NCBI GenBank assembly: GCA_002328585.1
Contig: DCUV01000014.1
Span: 1-64,000 of the forward strand
DNA: 64,000 nt
Direction of reading: 5' to 3'
From: Spirochaetia bacterium UBA2205
GTDB lineage: Bacteria > Spirochaetota > UBA4802 > UB4802
The translations under genes and the position numbers were made by a program. This document shows, one piece after another, positions 1 to 8,402 of the stretch (within the stretch, counting starts at the first letter, position 1; every line of letters begins with the position of its first letter). Under the pieces are notes generated by a model. The model worked only from the letters and a program-made list of their open reading frames with translations. It searched no databases and was not told the DNA's origin.

Positions 1-56
1 AAAAATTAAAAAATATAATGCATTTATTTTGTATTTTTGTGATTTTTTTATAATAA

Positions 57-640
57 AATGGACTGCATGGGGGTCAGAGCCTTGATATCCCCCCTTCCGT
101 TTAAGGAAGGGGGTAAAAGGGGTTGGCGGGATTCTTTGCTTCGCTCAGAATGGAAAACTATAACTTTTTCAAAGGGAAATGTGTGATACATCGTCATATT
201 TCCTTTTCATACTTTCTTTTGTTGGGCGGCAAAAGAAAGTATGCAAAGAAAAACGCCTTTGGTATTGCTATAGATATATCCTTCCCATAGCGGGCTTCCT
301 CGCCTGCCTTGATGACAAGGCTGTGACGTGTCATCTACGGCAGGCTGCCCTATCATGCGCCCGCATCAAAAAACGCCATACATCCCTGTATGGCTGTTTA
401 TTGTTAGGATGCCAATACAGTTCATGAGGGTCAGAGCCTTAAAACAAAGAGCATACAAAAGGGTCAGATACACATAATGATGCAGTTTTCCCAGAATACT
501 TCGTGGAGTCAGAGCTTATAGGCTCTTCACAAGAAAAAATAATATTAGGAATATTAGATTAAGATAGTTAATATGTGTAGTGTGTAGGAATAGAGGGGTC
601 AGAGCCTATGTTATAAGTACTCGGAGAAAAATGGAGGATC
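57..640. repeat. Intergenic repeat cluster with GGGGTCAGAGCC motifs
   Basis: I see no credible gene before 847; the one longer open frame (179-427) has no family resemblance and runs across repeat sequence. The stretch holds full or near copies of GGGGTCAGAGCC at 70-81, 427-438 and 595-606, with decayed copies at 461-468 and 505-516. A fragment of the TCATTCTGA/AGAATCT intergenic repeat lies at 130-152. The same GGGGTCAGAGCCTTG start followed by a CCCTTC-GTTTAAG-GGGG stretch recurs at 56966. Motifs of this kind are often found near REP-associated IS200-like transposases in other bacteria, but no transposase gene is in this window. Confidence 0.6.
208..243. repeat. Perfect 13-bp inverted repeat (hairpin)
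   Basis: The arms CATACTTTCTTTT (208-220) and AAAAGAAAGTATG (231-243) are perfect complements around a 10-base loop. The left arm recurs at about 56845 in the other repeat cluster, without a good right arm. It has no T-run and no gene just upstream, so I read it as part of a dispersed repeat rather than as a terminator. Confidence 0.6.
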
Positions 641-846
641 ACTTCTTTTTTACAAAAATAATAAAATTGTATAAAAATATACTTTACTAAAATTTTACTT
701 ATCAATACTTTTTATTGTTGTATACACTGTGATTATTTATATATATCTGTCATTTTTTTCATTACAATGTAGATATACATTAATGCATCACGTAGAGAAG
801 ATGTAATTTCTATATAATAAATCATGTGAATAAAAGGAGGAACTCA

Positions 847-1821
847 ATGTATCCCTATTATAGACCTCGTCGGTTGCGGGAAAATGAAATAATACGAGAT
901 TTAATTGCTGAAACAAAACCTGATTATAATAAACTTATTATGCCCTATTTTGTTATAGAAGGGGTAGATAGTACACAAGCCATTGAGTCTATGCCGGGTA
1001 TACAGCGTCTACCCATTGATAATCTTTTAAAACAGCTTGATTATGATGTAAAATTAGGGGTCAGAGCCATAATTCTGTTTGGTATACCATATGAAAAAGA
1101 TGAAAAAGCATCCGGTGCGTATGATGAAAATGGGATTGTCCAGAAGGCTTGCAGGGAAATTAAAAAACACTTTCCGGAATTGCTCATTATCACCGATGTG
1201 TGTCTGTGTGAATACACAAGTCATGGACATTGTGGTATGGTAAAAGGAAAACAGATAGATAATGACAGCACTCTTGAGCTTTTAGCAAAAACTGCCGTAT
1301 CACATGCAATGGCTGGTGCTGATATTATTGCTCCTTCGGATATGATGGATGGCAGGGTTGAAGCTATTCGTCAGGAGCTTGATGATAAGGGTTTTATGAC
1401 TATACCCATACTATCGTATGCAGCAAAATATGCTTCAGCTTTTTATGGTCCGTTCAGAGATGCAGCAGGTAGCGCACCACAATTTGGCGACAGACGCAGC
1501 TATCAAATGGACTATCGTAATGCACATGAAGCGTTGAAAGAGGTTTATCTTGATATTGACGAGGGTGCTGATATCGTTATGGTTAAGCCTGCGTTATCAT
1601 ATTTAGATATTATTTACAGGGTAAAACAGTCTATGGAATTACCGGTGTGCGCATATAATGTCAGCGGTGAGTATTCCATGGTGAAAGCCGCCGGAACACT
1701 GGGATTTGGCGATGAGGCAAAGCTTGTGCGTGAAATTATGACAGCAATATTCAGAGCTGGCGCCGATATGGTAATTTCATATCATACATGTGATATTTTG
1801 AAAAACAGATGGTTTGATTAG
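847..1821 (+). CDS. hemB: Delta-aminolevulinic acid dehydratase (porphobilinogen synthase)
   Basis: HemB condenses two 5-aminolevulinate molecules to porphobilinogen in the cytoplasm, the first shared step of tetrapyrrole synthesis. The 324-residue product has the family's usual length and shows the typical opening YYRPRRLRENEIIRDL, the AGADIIAPSDMMDGRV active-site region, the Schiff-base lysine in DIVMVKPALSYLD, and the CAYNVSGEYSM segment. The metal-site region reads DVCLCEYTSHGHCG and keeps three cysteines, which suggests a zinc-type enzyme. I chose the ATG at 847 because AAGGAGG ends seven bases upstream; a GTG at 826 is in frame but lies before this ribosome site. hemL follows after 9 bases, so the two form a haem operon. 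Confidence in function is high. Confidence 0.96.
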   Translation: MYPYYRPRRLRENEIIRDLIAETKPDYNKLIMPYFVIEGVDSTQAIESMPGIQRLPIDNLLKQLDYDVKLGVRAIILFGIPYEKDEKASGAYDENGIVQKACREIKKHFPELLIITDVCLCEYTSHGHCGMVKGKQIDNDSTLELLAKTAVSHAMAGADIIAPSDMMDGRVEAIRQELDDKGFMTIPILSYAAKYASAFYGPFRDAAGSAPQFGDRRSYQMDYRNAHEALKEVYLDIDEGADIVMVKPALSYLDIIYRVKQSMELPVCAYNVSGEYSMVKAAGTLGFGDEAKLVREIMTAIFRAGADMVISYHTCDILKNRWFD

Positions 1822-1830
1822 GAGGATTGC

Positions 1831-3123
1831 ATGGCATTAATTACATCAAAATCAAAAGAATTATATGTACAGGCATGTAAATACCTTCCTGGAGGTGTTA
1901 ATTCGCCGGTGCGTGCATTCAGATCAGTGGGAGGATATCCCCTGTACTTTAAGTTAGGGAAGGGCTCGCACATCATTGATGAAGATGGTAATGAATTTAT
2001 TGATTACTGCATGTCATGGGGTCCACTTATTTTAGGTCATGCTGACAATGATGTGGTAAAGGCAATCCAGCAAATAGCCGAAAACGGAACAAGCTTTGGT
2101 GCTCCCCACGCAGCAGAAATTGATATTGCCAGACTTGTTGTTGATTCGTTTCCGGGTATTCAAAAGCTTCGCTTTGTTAATTCAGGTACTGAGGCAACCA
2201 TGAGTGCAATACGTCTTGCACGGGGATTTACCGGTAACAGTAAAATAATAAAATTTGATGGATGTTACCACGGTCATGCTGATTTTCTTCTGGTTGCTGC
2301 TGGTTCAGGTCTTGCAACATTTGGTATGCCTGATTCGGCGGGTGTAACAAAGGGTAATGCAAAGGATACGATAGTTATTCCCTATAATGACGTGGATGCT
2401 CTTCACCAGGTACTATCGCACAATGATGATATTGCATGTTGCATTATAGAGCCTGTTTGCTGCAATTATGGCTTGATTTTGCCGGAAGGTGATTATTTAC
2501 AAAAGGTACGGGATCTATGTACACGATATCATGTACTGCTGATCTTTGATGAAGTTATTACAGGATTTCGTCTGGCACGGGGTGGCGCTCAGGAACGCTT
2601 TGGTGTTAAGGCTGATATTACAACGCTGGGCAAGATTGCAGGTGGAGGTTTGCCTGTGGGTGTGTATGGCGCTTCTCATGAGATAATGTCAAAGGTTGCA
2701 CCTGATGGTCCGGTATATCAGGCAGGTACATTATCAGGCAACCCCATAGCAATAGCCGCTGGTATCGCAACACTTCAAAAGCTTGTTCCGTCTGCATATC
2801 AAAAGCTTGAACAGTTAGGTCAATACTTTGAGGATGCAATGCAACCTGTTGTTAAGCGCTTTGGCGGGCGTTTTCTTTTTGTCAGGTTTGCATCAATATT
2901 TGCTTTATACTTTACCGATGACGACAACATTACCAGCGTTGATATGGTAAAGGAATGTAACATGCAGCAGTTTGCTCAATTTCACAGGGAGATGTTGGAG
3001 CGGGGGATATACCTTTCTCCATCAGGGTATGAAGTTGGATTTTTATCGATAGCTCATACAAAAGAGGACATCGATACAACAGTAATAGCAATTGATGAAT
3101 CACTTGCCGTTGTCCTGAGTTAA
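1831..3123 (+). CDS. hemL: Glutamate-1-semialdehyde 2,1-aminomutase
   Basis: HemL is a PLP enzyme that moves the amino group of glutamate-1-semialdehyde to give 5-aminolevulinate, the substrate of the HemB encoded just upstream. The 430-residue product has full length for the family. It shows YLPGGVNSPVRAF at the N terminus, FVNSGTEATMSAIRLAR for phosphate binding, DEVITGFR, and the PLP lysine in TLGKIAGGGLPVG. The ATG at 1831 follows GGAGG at 1821-1825. Its presence implies the C5 (glutamyl-tRNA) route to haem rather than ALA synthase; hemA is not in the window. The 3' end overlaps the convergent gene on the other strand by 24 bases. Confidence 0.96.
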   Translation: MALITSKSKELYVQACKYLPGGVNSPVRAFRSVGGYPLYFKLGKGSHIIDEDGNEFIDYCMSWGPLILGHADNDVVKAIQQIAENGTSFGAPHAAEIDIARLVVDSFPGIQKLRFVNSGTEATMSAIRLARGFTGNSKIIKFDGCYHGHADFLLVAAGSGLATFGMPDSAGVTKGNAKDTIVIPYNDVDALHQVLSHNDDIACCIIEPVCCNYGLILPEGDYLQKVRDLCTRYHVLLIFDEVITGFRLARGGAQERFGVKADITTLGKIAGGGLPVGVYGASHEIMSKVAPDGPVYQAGTLSGNPIAIAAGIATLQKLVPSAYQKLEQLGQYFEDAMQPVVKRFGGRFLFVRFASIFALYFTDDDNITSVDMVKECNMQQFAQFHREMLERGIYLSPSGYEVGFLSIAHTKEDIDTTVIAIDESLAVVLS

Positions 3124-4167
3124 CCGTTTATCCTGAGGCAGTGATATTTTAAAATGCATGGTTTTATGAGTAAGGCTTGAAGTGATAATACCGCCATGGA
3201 GCATGATGATACGCTGGGCAATGCAAAGATTAAATGTTTCTACATTAGAGCGTGTTGTATAAAATGGATCAAAAAGATAGGGCAAGTCTTCTTCAGCTAT
3301 AATGTCGGTTATGCACTGCAGATGAATGATCAACTCATAGGATGTCCCATAGCAATGGAGCACTATATCTTCCGCTTTTGTATGCTCAGCAACAAATTCA
3401 ATAATCTGGGTAATGGCAAAGCGTAATTTGTCATAATCAATATACATGGTATAATTTTTTTCAGATTCTATATTTAATTGCAATTTTTTGTTAAACTGAC
3501 TGGCAGCAGCTATAAAGGTTGACTCCTGTTCTTGCATAAATTTTGTAATACTATATGCTGCTAAATTAACTCGTTTTAAATCTCCCATTTCCTCAATCTG
3601 TTGTGTTAAATAGTTAAGGCGTTCAGCATTGTCTACAATGTATTGTAAATATTTTTTGGCTTCATTAAGATCAATGCCTTCATCGCATTTTCGTATAAGT
3701 AAGTTTGCATACCCGCCAATAGAAACCAAAGGATTCCTTACTTCATGGGCAATACTATCAGCTAACTGTTTAAGCGATTCAAACCTATCCAGATAGTTTT
3801 TACGTATCTGACTGATAAGCTGTTGCTGATGTTGGTGCATTTTATGCAAACGGGTGGTGTCGGTTATAACAAATGCAATTAAGAAAGAATTGTCATCATT
3901 AATTGCCATTGTATTGAGTGTATAGTGATGGATTCTTTTTTTTATTTTTAAACTTATGTGTTCACCAATAACTTCAGCATCAGGCTGTAGTGTATTAACC
4001 AATTTGATTATCGTTTCATTCTCTAAAAGTAGAGTTTTGCCATCTGATTTAACAAAAATTTGTCCTTTTTCATTATTAAAAATAACATTGTGATTTTTAT
4101 CAATAATAATAATAGCATCATTGACCAGATCAAAAAGATTAATAAGTTTTACTGATTTTTGTAGCAT
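3100..4167 (-). CDS. PAS-containing histidine-kinase-like protein with a degenerate ATP-binding domain
   Basis: The 355-residue cytoplasmic protein begins with a PAS-like sensor region (about 8-105), followed by a DHp helix with an intact H-box, SIAHEVRNPLVSIGGY, where His141 would be the phosphoacceptor. The C-terminal GHKL region is abnormal. At the N-box position it reads FAITQIIEFVAEH with no asparagine, there is no DxGxG motif, and the G2 box reads NLCIAQRIIM instead of GLGL; only an F-box-like LFDPFYTT remains clear. It therefore probably cannot bind ATP well. It may act as a phosphatase, scaffold or phosphotransfer protein. No response regulator lies next to it. It converges on hemL with a 24-base overlap. 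Confidence 0.75.
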   Translation of the reverse strand: MLQKSVKLINLFDLVNDAIIIIDKNHNVIFNNEKGQIFVKSDGKTLLLENETIIKLVNTLQPDAEVIGEHISLKIKKRIHHYTLNTMAINDDNSFLIAFVITDTTRLHKMHQHQQQLISQIRKNYLDRFESLKQLADSIAHEVRNPLVSIGGYANLLIRKCDEGIDLNEAKKYLQYIVDNAERLNYLTQQIEEMGDLKRVNLAAYSITKFMQEQESTFIAAASQFNKKLQLNIESEKNYTMYIDYDKLRFAITQIIEFVAEHTKAEDIVLHCYGTSYELIIHLQCITDIIAEEDLPYLFDPFYTTRSNVETFNLCIAQRIIMLHGGIITSSLTHKTMHFKISLPQDKRLTQDNGK

Positions 4168-4214
4168 AGTATTTTAGTAATAATGAAAAATTGTAGTGAA
4201 GTCAATCATAAATT

Positions 4215-5111
4215 CTACCGGTCAAATCTCCATAAACCTGCACCTTTAGCCCACTGCAACGCTTGATTAAATTCTTCCAGTGTTATGTGTCTTCCCAGTG
4301 CAGGGTGTTCCCGTGCTCTGTATGCAGGGTGGTACTGCGCCATAATATTTATATAGGTATCAATTGAAAGTCTGGCAATTTCCTTAAACACCAGATCCGA
4401 GCGAGCAATATTCTCAGGAATAATTAAGTGCCTTACAAGCAAGCCGCGCGTTGCTATCCCATGTTCTATTGTCAAATCGCCAACCTGACGATGCATTTCT
4501 CCGATAGCAGCAGTTGTGTGGTGTGGATAATCAATTGCACCGCTTAAATGTTTTGCAACGGTTTCATCCATGTATTTAAAATCGGGCATGTAGATGTCTA
4601 TTATGCCGTCAAGCAATTGTAATGTTTCCACCGCATCATATCCGCCACTGTTGTATACCAGCGGAATAGTTAAACCCTGTTCAATTGCATACGGCAATGC
4701 TTCAACAATCTGTGCCACAACATGTGTTGGGCTGACGAGGTTTATATTGTGGCATCCTTTTTGCTGTAATCTCATCATAACATCGGCTAACTGTTCGGGG
4801 CTAACCGGTTTACCGTTAGGCATCTGCGATATATCCCAATTTTGACAAAAGATACACGAAAGGTTGCAATTAGCAAAGAAGATGGTACCAGAGCCATGAT
4901 TTCCAACAAGGCATGATTCTTCACCAAAATGAGCATGGTATGTGGCAACTATCGCCATAACACCGGTATGACATTTACCTGTTTTTATGCGCCGGTCAAT
5001 TCTACATCGATGAGGACACAGCGTACAACAGGTAAGAATATTTTGTAAGGCATCAATCCTTTTTTTAAGCTCGCCGGTATGATAGAGTGTAAGATATGAC
5101 GGATAATTCAT
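4215..5111 (-). CDS. Radical SAM protein, PflX/pyruvate-formate-lyase-activase-like
   Basis: The 298-residue protein carries the radical SAM cluster motif C82-x3-C86-x2-C89 in NCNLSCIFCQNWDIS, the GGY region, and an N-terminal cysteine set (CCTLCPHRCRID and GKCHTG) that suggests a second Fe-S site. This layout matches the COG1313 (PflX) group of uncharacterised radical SAM enzymes related to glycyl-radical activases. The substrate is unknown, and no glycyl-radical enzyme lies nearby. It is on the minus strand between the kinase-like gene and a toxin-antitoxin pair. One in-frame GCGATAGTT motif (dispersed 11-mer family) lies within it at 4947-4955. Confidence 0.8.
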   Translation of the reverse strand: MNYPSYLTLYHTGELKKRIDALQNILTCCTLCPHRCRIDRRIKTGKCHTGVMAIVATYHAHFGEESCLVGNHGSGTIFFANCNLSCIFCQNWDISQMPNGKPVSPEQLADVMMRLQQKGCHNINLVSPTHVVAQIVEALPYAIEQGLTIPLVYNSGGYDAVETLQLLDGIIDIYMPDFKYMDETVAKHLSGAIDYPHHTTAAIGEMHRQVGDLTIEHGIATRGLLVRHLIIPENIARSDLVFKEIARLSIDTYINIMAQYHPAYRAREHPALGRHITLEEFNQALQWAKGAGLWRFDR

Positions 5112-5122
5112 GGTAAAAAGTT

Positions 5123-5470
5123 TTATATATGATCGTGTTTTATGGTTATAATTTGAGTTTTTAATGCAGGTAATTGTTCATTAATGATTTTCCATATAAT
5201 GGCCAAATCAACGATAAAATATCCATGTATCACTATGTTTCTTAAACCAATAACTCGTTTCCATGGTATTTCAGTATATTTATTTTTTAATTCTAAAGAA
5301 ATTTTATTTGCAGCTTCACCAAGAACTTCAAGATTCCTTAAAACAGCATCAACTACTATATCATTTTTTATAAATTCTTCATATGATTGAATGTTGCAAA
5401 TGTAGTTTTCAATTTTATTTATTGAAAGTAGTATATCTTCTATTAATATGATAGTATCTCGCTTAGACAT
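5123..5470 (-). CDS. HepT-like HEPN-domain protein (DUF86)
   Basis: This 115-residue helical protein has the DUF86/HEPN signature: VLRNLEVLGEAANKIS in the middle and an Rx4H motif in RNIVIHGYF near the C terminus, typical of RNase-active HEPN toxins. In HepT/MntA (type VII) pairs the nucleotidyltransferase AMPylates and neutralises the HEPN toxin. Here the partner gene overlaps by 8 bases upstream on the same strand (5463-5759), which fits that arrangement. The RNase motif appears intact. Nothing indicates pseudogene status. Confidence 0.85.
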   Translation of the reverse strand: MSKRDTIILIEDILLSINKIENYICNIQSYEEFIKNDIVVDAVLRNLEVLGEAANKISLELKNKYTEIPWKRVIGLRNIVIHGYFIVDLAIIWKIINEQLPALKTQIITIKHDHI

Positions 5471-5759
5471 AATGAATTTCGTTTTTTATAATTTCCCAAA
5501 AATTTTTTTTATTTAATGCTGCATTTCTGGTTATTAAATCTACCGACAGTCCAAGAATATTTTCAAGATAATCCTTCAAATCTACAAGTTCCCATCCTAT
5601 GGGTTCTATAAAGTCCACAATTATATCAACATCGCTATCCTTAGTTTGATCATTCCGTGAATACGAACCATAGATTGCTATAGAGCAAACTTTGAAATGA
5701 TCTTTTAAAAAATCTTTATTTGCGTGTAATAGTGAAAGTATTTCTTCAATGTCTTTCAT
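5463..5759 (-). CDS. MntA-like minimal nucleotidyltransferase antitoxin
   Basis: The 98-residue protein shows the polymerase-beta-like nucleotidyltransferase core: GSYSRNDQTKDSDVDIIVDF carries the GS motif and the DxD metal site. It is the upstream partner of the DUF86 HEPN gene, overlapping it by 8 bases. By analogy with MntA/HepT it should AMPylate and silence the toxin. It belongs to a different subtype from the MNT/HEPN pair inside the cas operon at 28599-29281. Confidence 0.85.
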   Translation of the reverse strand: MKDIEEILSLLHANKDFLKDHFKVCSIAIYGSYSRNDQTKDSDVDIIVDFIEPIGWELVDLKDYLENILGLSVDLITRNAALNKKNFWEIIKNEIHYV

Positions 5760-6048
5760 GGTTTTTTCATGGTCACATTCAGCATTATACTATACAATCA
5801 TAATTTATATGTTACTATAAAAACAGCAATAGTACAATAAAAATTTTATTATTCTAATACACTGATGATAGCTACCGTTGGGATCATTGCTCAACAATCT
5901 CCATGATGTCATCATGACGAGTTAATCAATACTACTAATGATTTTTGAAAAAAAGTCATAGCAAATGCATTGTATTAATTCGTTGTTTGCCATAATTTAT
6001 TGAGCCATTAATTACGAAGAGAAATATTTAAATACAGCATGTATATTT
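5760..6048. other. Intergenic region, nothing recognised
   Basis: These 289 AT-rich bases hold no open frame or hairpin that I can support. A T-rich segment near 5835 and a partial GATAGCTACC motif at about 5870 are the only notable features. Confidence 0.5.
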
Positions 6049-6915
6049 CTATTCCCTATTAACGATAGTATTAATAACTGCATTTTTTTGCTCTAAAAGA
6101 TAAGAAAACTTTTGCTGGTCGTATTTCTCAATTAATCTGATATGTTTCTTTAGAAATAACAAACGCTGAAACATAACAGGATTATTCTCTTTTATTCTTT
6201 GCGTCCTTGATTTAACAACTTTTGCTAATTTTGGATGCTGTTTAAGTTCTGGATCATTGCTATCTGTCATTGCAATTAAAAACAACATTGGCCTTTTCTC
6301 TACGGTGTGCATCAGTACAGTATACGTTTTATTTATAACTGCATACCTTTCGGGATTTTCTTTAAAAGCAGCAATTTTTTTATCATTATCTGGACTTATA
6401 GTTGTTTGTGGTAAACTTTGAACATAGCATGATGCAATAATGACCCCTGTTTCCATATCGGTAGTTTTTGTAAATACTTCTATATGATCTTTAGTAGATG
6501 CAATGGTGCCGCTAATTACTACATTTACGGGTACCATTGGTGTTTGATTGCTTTGACTCTGGTCTATCAAACCGCTTAATTCCAGCTCCTTGTTTTTTAT
6601 GATGGATTGCAGGTCAGATCGTTCAACAAACTGCAAATCGGTATATCTTTCCATAAAAAAAGCAAGTAATTGTTTAGAAAAATTTTTTCCTTCTTCACAA
6701 TCTTTTCCATCAATATCAGAAAAATATTCTATAGCAATATATTTGTTTTTTAATGAATCTTTCTTTTCATATAGCTTTTGCGCAATAAGTGCTATCGCAT
6801 CATTTTGTGTCAGTATAGTTTGATTTTTGGAGTGTGAAGGAGTTGAAAAGGCAACTATTATAAGTATCGTTATAAAATAGATGCTCAAAGCACTACTAGT
6901 TTTTAACAAGCTCAT
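6049..6915 (-). CDS. Exported protein with a FlgO/CsgG-like domain
   Basis: The 288-residue product begins with an uncleaved or Sec-type signal segment (about 8-28, hydrophobic, ending near TPSHSKN). It then shows a fold-like pattern seen in FlgO and LpoB/CsgG-type periplasmic proteins: KYIAIEYFSDIDGK, a stretch about FMERYTDLQFVERSDLQSII, and VVISGTIASTKDHIEVFTK. The C-terminal third (200-288) is helical and charged without a recognised domain. AAAGGAGA precedes the ATG at 6915. It stands alone on the minus strand, so the role (flagellar outer ring or envelope assembly) is inference from the domain only. Confidence 0.55.
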   Translation of the reverse strand: MSLLKTSSALSIYFITILIIVAFSTPSHSKNQTILTQNDAIALIAQKLYEKKDSLKNKYIAIEYFSDIDGKDCEEGKNFSKQLLAFFMERYTDLQFVERSDLQSIIKNKELELSGLIDQSQSNQTPMVPVNVVISGTIASTKDHIEVFTKTTDMETGVIIASCYVQSLPQTTISPDNDKKIAAFKENPERYAVINKTYTVLMHTVEKRPMLFLIAMTDSNDPELKQHPKLAKVVKSRTQRIKENNPVMFQRLLFLKKHIRLIEKYDQQKFSYLLEQKNAVINTIVNRE

Positions 6916-7092
6916 TGAACTATCTCCTTTTTATTATTTCTCAGAAAAATATTTTTTGCTATTCTTCTGGCTAATCTTTATGCCGAAGCTGGCAACATGT
7001 TAAAAAAAATATTAGCACCTTATAACATTGAATAATGCATTCTGTCAAGATAAATGCAGTGGTGCTATTTGTATCAATCCTATGGTTTATTG

Positions 7093-8079
7093 CTACGGTA
7101 TACCATAGTGTTTATATTGTTCCATGTGGTTACGCATGTAATAATTATTTATTGTTGCAATCATATCATCTATGGATGAAAGCTTGCGGATTGCAGTAAA
7201 AAGCTCATGCCCAAAGGTGCAGTTCTTTGCAAAGTAAAAGCAAAATCGGTGTGCCCTGCTTTTATGAAGTTTTTGCGGAAGCATTGTTTGTATATCGGTA
7301 AGTACATCTATCCAGAGAGCAGCATGGTCGATAGTTACTGTTAATGGATTGTTATTGTAAAGAGCATTGCACAGCGCAAAAATCCATGGTTGCTGTACGG
7401 CTACTCTGCCAATCATAATGCCGGCGCACCGTGTTTGATGCAACCGCTGCATGGCAAGCTGAGGCGTTGTAATATCACCATTGCCAATTATGGGGATTAC
7501 AGCATGCTTAACAATTTCATCAATAACGTCCCACTTTGCACTGCGGCTAAAACCCCACTTTGCAGCTCGTGGATGCAGGGTAATGGCGTTAACCCCTTCA
7601 TCCTGCAGCATCACAATAAACTGTTTTAAGTAGTCCATATCTATATCATGATACCCTGCGCGCATTTTAACAGTTAAAAGGTTTTTTACTGCTTTACGGC
7701 AGCTTTTAACAATATCCCTTGCATGGTGTATGTCTACAAGCAACTGTGCGCCGCATCCAGCCTTCACGATGTGGGGTGCACTGCACGCCATATTGATGTC
7801 GATGCCATCACAGCCATAATCCTGCAATATGGAGGCGGCATTTGCCATGATAGCGGGATTGTTGCCAACTATCTGGTAAAAAAAAGGCGTGTCAAACTCA
7901 TGGCGTTGTACCAATGGTTCATTATGGGGCGCTTTTGCATTGATAGCGCCGCTTGCAAGCATCTCAGAATAGAGTACAACCTCACTGCAAAACTGCTTTA
8001 TGACTTTACGCAGCGCAGGTGTACTCACCTCTGCCATGGGAGCAAGGAAGAATGTATAGCTATGGTTGTTGATAAGCAT
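7093..8079 (-). CDS. dus: tRNA-dihydrouridine synthase (DusB-like family)
   Basis: The enzyme reduces uridine to dihydrouridine in tRNA D-loops using FMN. The 328-residue TIM-barrel protein shows the FMN-site opening FFLAPMAEVSTPALRK, the catalytic region DGIDINMACSAPHIVKAGCG with the catalytic cysteine, VKMRAGYHD, ITLHPRAAKWGFSR, and the phosphate-binding IPIIGNGDITT...GIMIGRVAVQQPWIF. The family's usual NMGCP is changed to NMACS, which is mild. It is the last gene of a minus-strand operon of serine hydrolase, small membrane protein and dus with 4-base gaps. Confidence 0.88.
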   Translation of the reverse strand: MLINNHSYTFFLAPMAEVSTPALRKVIKQFCSEVVLYSEMLASGAINAKAPHNEPLVQRHEFDTPFFYQIVGNNPAIMANAASILQDYGCDGIDINMACSAPHIVKAGCGAQLLVDIHHARDIVKSCRKAVKNLLTVKMRAGYHDIDMDYLKQFIVMLQDEGVNAITLHPRAAKWGFSRSAKWDVIDEIVKHAVIPIIGNGDITTPQLAMQRLHQTRCAGIMIGRVAVQQPWIFALCNALYNNNPLTVTIDHAALWIDVLTDIQTMLPQKLHKSRAHRFCFYFAKNCTFGHELFTAIRKLSSIDDMIATINNYYMRNHMEQYKHYGIP

Positions 8080-8083
8080 TTAG

Positions 8084-8398
8084 CTATTGCAATGTGCAGC
8101 CAAAACGTTCATTGGTATAGCTTGCCTTGCTTGTTTTACCAAGGGCTGAAGCCGTTACACTCTTTTCATTCTGGTTAACCGAATATGACGAAACGGGAAG
8201 GTCAAGTTTTGACCATTGCAGGCATTGCTCTTCAGTCCTTTGCTCAACAAATAAGCATGAACACATGAATTTAGAAAAAGCACCGGAAACCATTGGTCTG
8301 AAATTGTTGATATCATTCCAGTTGGTTATCGTCACTATTCCAATAATGATTACTATAATAACCAGTATCATAACGAGTATTTTCATAAATTTTTTCAT
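8084..8398 (-). CDS. Small membrane-anchored protein resembling the N-terminal module of some serine hydrolases
   Basis: The 104-residue protein has one N-terminal membrane helix (about 4-25, very rich in I and V) followed by a periplasmic part with five cysteines, including MCSCLFVEQRTEEQC and the C-terminal NERFGCTLQ. From memory this CS-x-LFV ... GCTL pattern occurs as an N-terminal module fused in front of beta-lactamase-family hydrolases in other bacteria. Here it is a separate gene 4 bases downstream of such a hydrolase. I infer a lipid-side anchor or partner for the hydrolase; the biochemical role is unknown. Confidence 0.55.
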   Translation of the reverse strand: MKKFMKILVMILVIIVIIIGIVTITNWNDINNFRPMVSGAFSKFMCSCLFVEQRTEEQCLQWSKLDLPVSSYSVNQNEKSVTASALGKTSKASYTNERFGCTLQ

Positions 8399-8402
8399 AG
8401 TG

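Noticed and set aside
179..427. 82-residue open frame in the first intergenic region
   Set aside because: It overlaps the hairpin and dispersed repeats, has a cysteine-rich composition without a family match, and lacks a ribosome site.
1057..1068. GGGGTCAGAGCC inside hemB
   Set aside because: The 12 bases encode part of the conserved HemB segment KLGVRAIILFG, so they are explained by coding; I do not count them as an inserted repeat.
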